A stretch of 8,370 nucleotides of DNA from Pseudomonadaceae bacterium UBA836 (lineage in GTDB: Bacteria; Pseudomonadota; Gammaproteobacteria; Pseudomonadales; Pseudomonadaceae): assembly GCA_002296055.1 (NCBI GenBank), contig DBHE01000113.1, positions 1-8,370 on the forward strand, given 5' to 3'. The position numbers were made by a program, and so were the translations under genes. Positions 8,281-8,370 of the stretch are shown here, one piece after another. Below the pieces are notes generated by a model that saw nothing but the letters and a program-made list of their open reading frames with translations, did no database searches and was not told where the DNA came from. The stretch's first letter is position 1, and each line of letters opens with the position of its first letter.

Positions 8281-8370
8281 AGAGTTGGCCGGGCAGTCGC
8301 TGTGGTGGTGCGTAAGCACTGTCATGGAGGAAAGTCCGGGCTCCAAAGGGTAGAGTGCCAGGTAACGCCT
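8281..8370 (+). ncRNA. rnpB: RNase P RNA (M1 RNA, bacterial type A), 3' part outside the window
   Basis: Catalytic RNA of ribonuclease P, which removes the 5' leader from tRNA precursors. The first ~90 nt are present. Visible are the 5' strand of P1 and P2 (AGAGTTGGCCGGGCAGTCGC at 8281-8300), a P3 hairpin at 8303-8324 capped by a GTAA tetraloop (9 bp, three wobble pairs), and the conserved region GGAGGAAAGTCCGGGCTCC (8326-8344). GAGTGCCAGGTAACGCCT then runs to the window end. These match the universal 5' core of bacterial rnpB. The 5' end is set by similarity and the promoter position, so it may be off by a base or two. The location right after rsmI is the Pseudomonas arrangement as remembered. 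Confidence 0.95.

Overview
The window is a moderately GC-rich bacterial chromosome segment carrying only conserved housekeeping genes. The protein sequences and gene order (petA-petB-petC-sspA-sspB, then dolP, gmhA, yraN and lpoA on the opposite strand, then rsmI and rnpB) point to a gammaproteobacterium of the Pseudomonas/Halopseudomonas group. From memory, the order matches the P. aeruginosa region PA4431-PA4422 gene for gene; an alignment would confirm this. No plasmid, phage, transposon or CRISPR features were seen.

Left part (about 1-2582, + strand): the petABC operon for the cytochrome bc1 complex (Rieske protein, cut at its 5' end by the window edge; cytochrome b; cytochrome c1). The genes overlap by single bases, and each downstream start has a ribosome binding site inside the preceding gene. 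A compact intergenic region (2583-2743) holds an inverted repeat over the petC stop, a strong terminator hairpin, a consensus -10 box and a second hairpin with a T-rich tail. It leads into sspA-sspB (2744-3818), which encode an RNA polymerase-associated stress regulator and the ClpXP delivery adaptor.

Middle part (3825-7248, - strand): a near-perfect 22-bp inverted repeat forms a shared bidirectional terminator between the convergent sspB and dolP genes. The minus-strand operon is transcribed lpoA-yraN-gmhA-dolP, with TGATG and ATGA overlaps and an 11-nt gap. It joins cell-envelope functions: an outer-membrane activator of a peptidoglycan synthase, a sugar-phosphate isomerase for LPS heptose, and an outer-membrane BON lipoprotein, together with a nuclease-fold protein of unsettled role.

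Right part (7249-8370, + strand): a 141-bp divergent promoter region separates lpoA from rsmI (16S rRNA ribose methyltransferase). rsmI is followed within 33 bp by rnpB, the RNase P RNA, whose first ~90 nt are in the window. The likely rnpB promoter begins inside the end of rsmI.

I found no undescribed multi-gene system. The points worth a second look are fine-scale: the nested terminator/promoter architecture before sspA, the rnpB -35 box on the rsmI stop codon, active-site residues showing that the gene at the 'diaA' position is a GmhA-type isomerase, and lineage-type motif variants in cytochromes b and c1.
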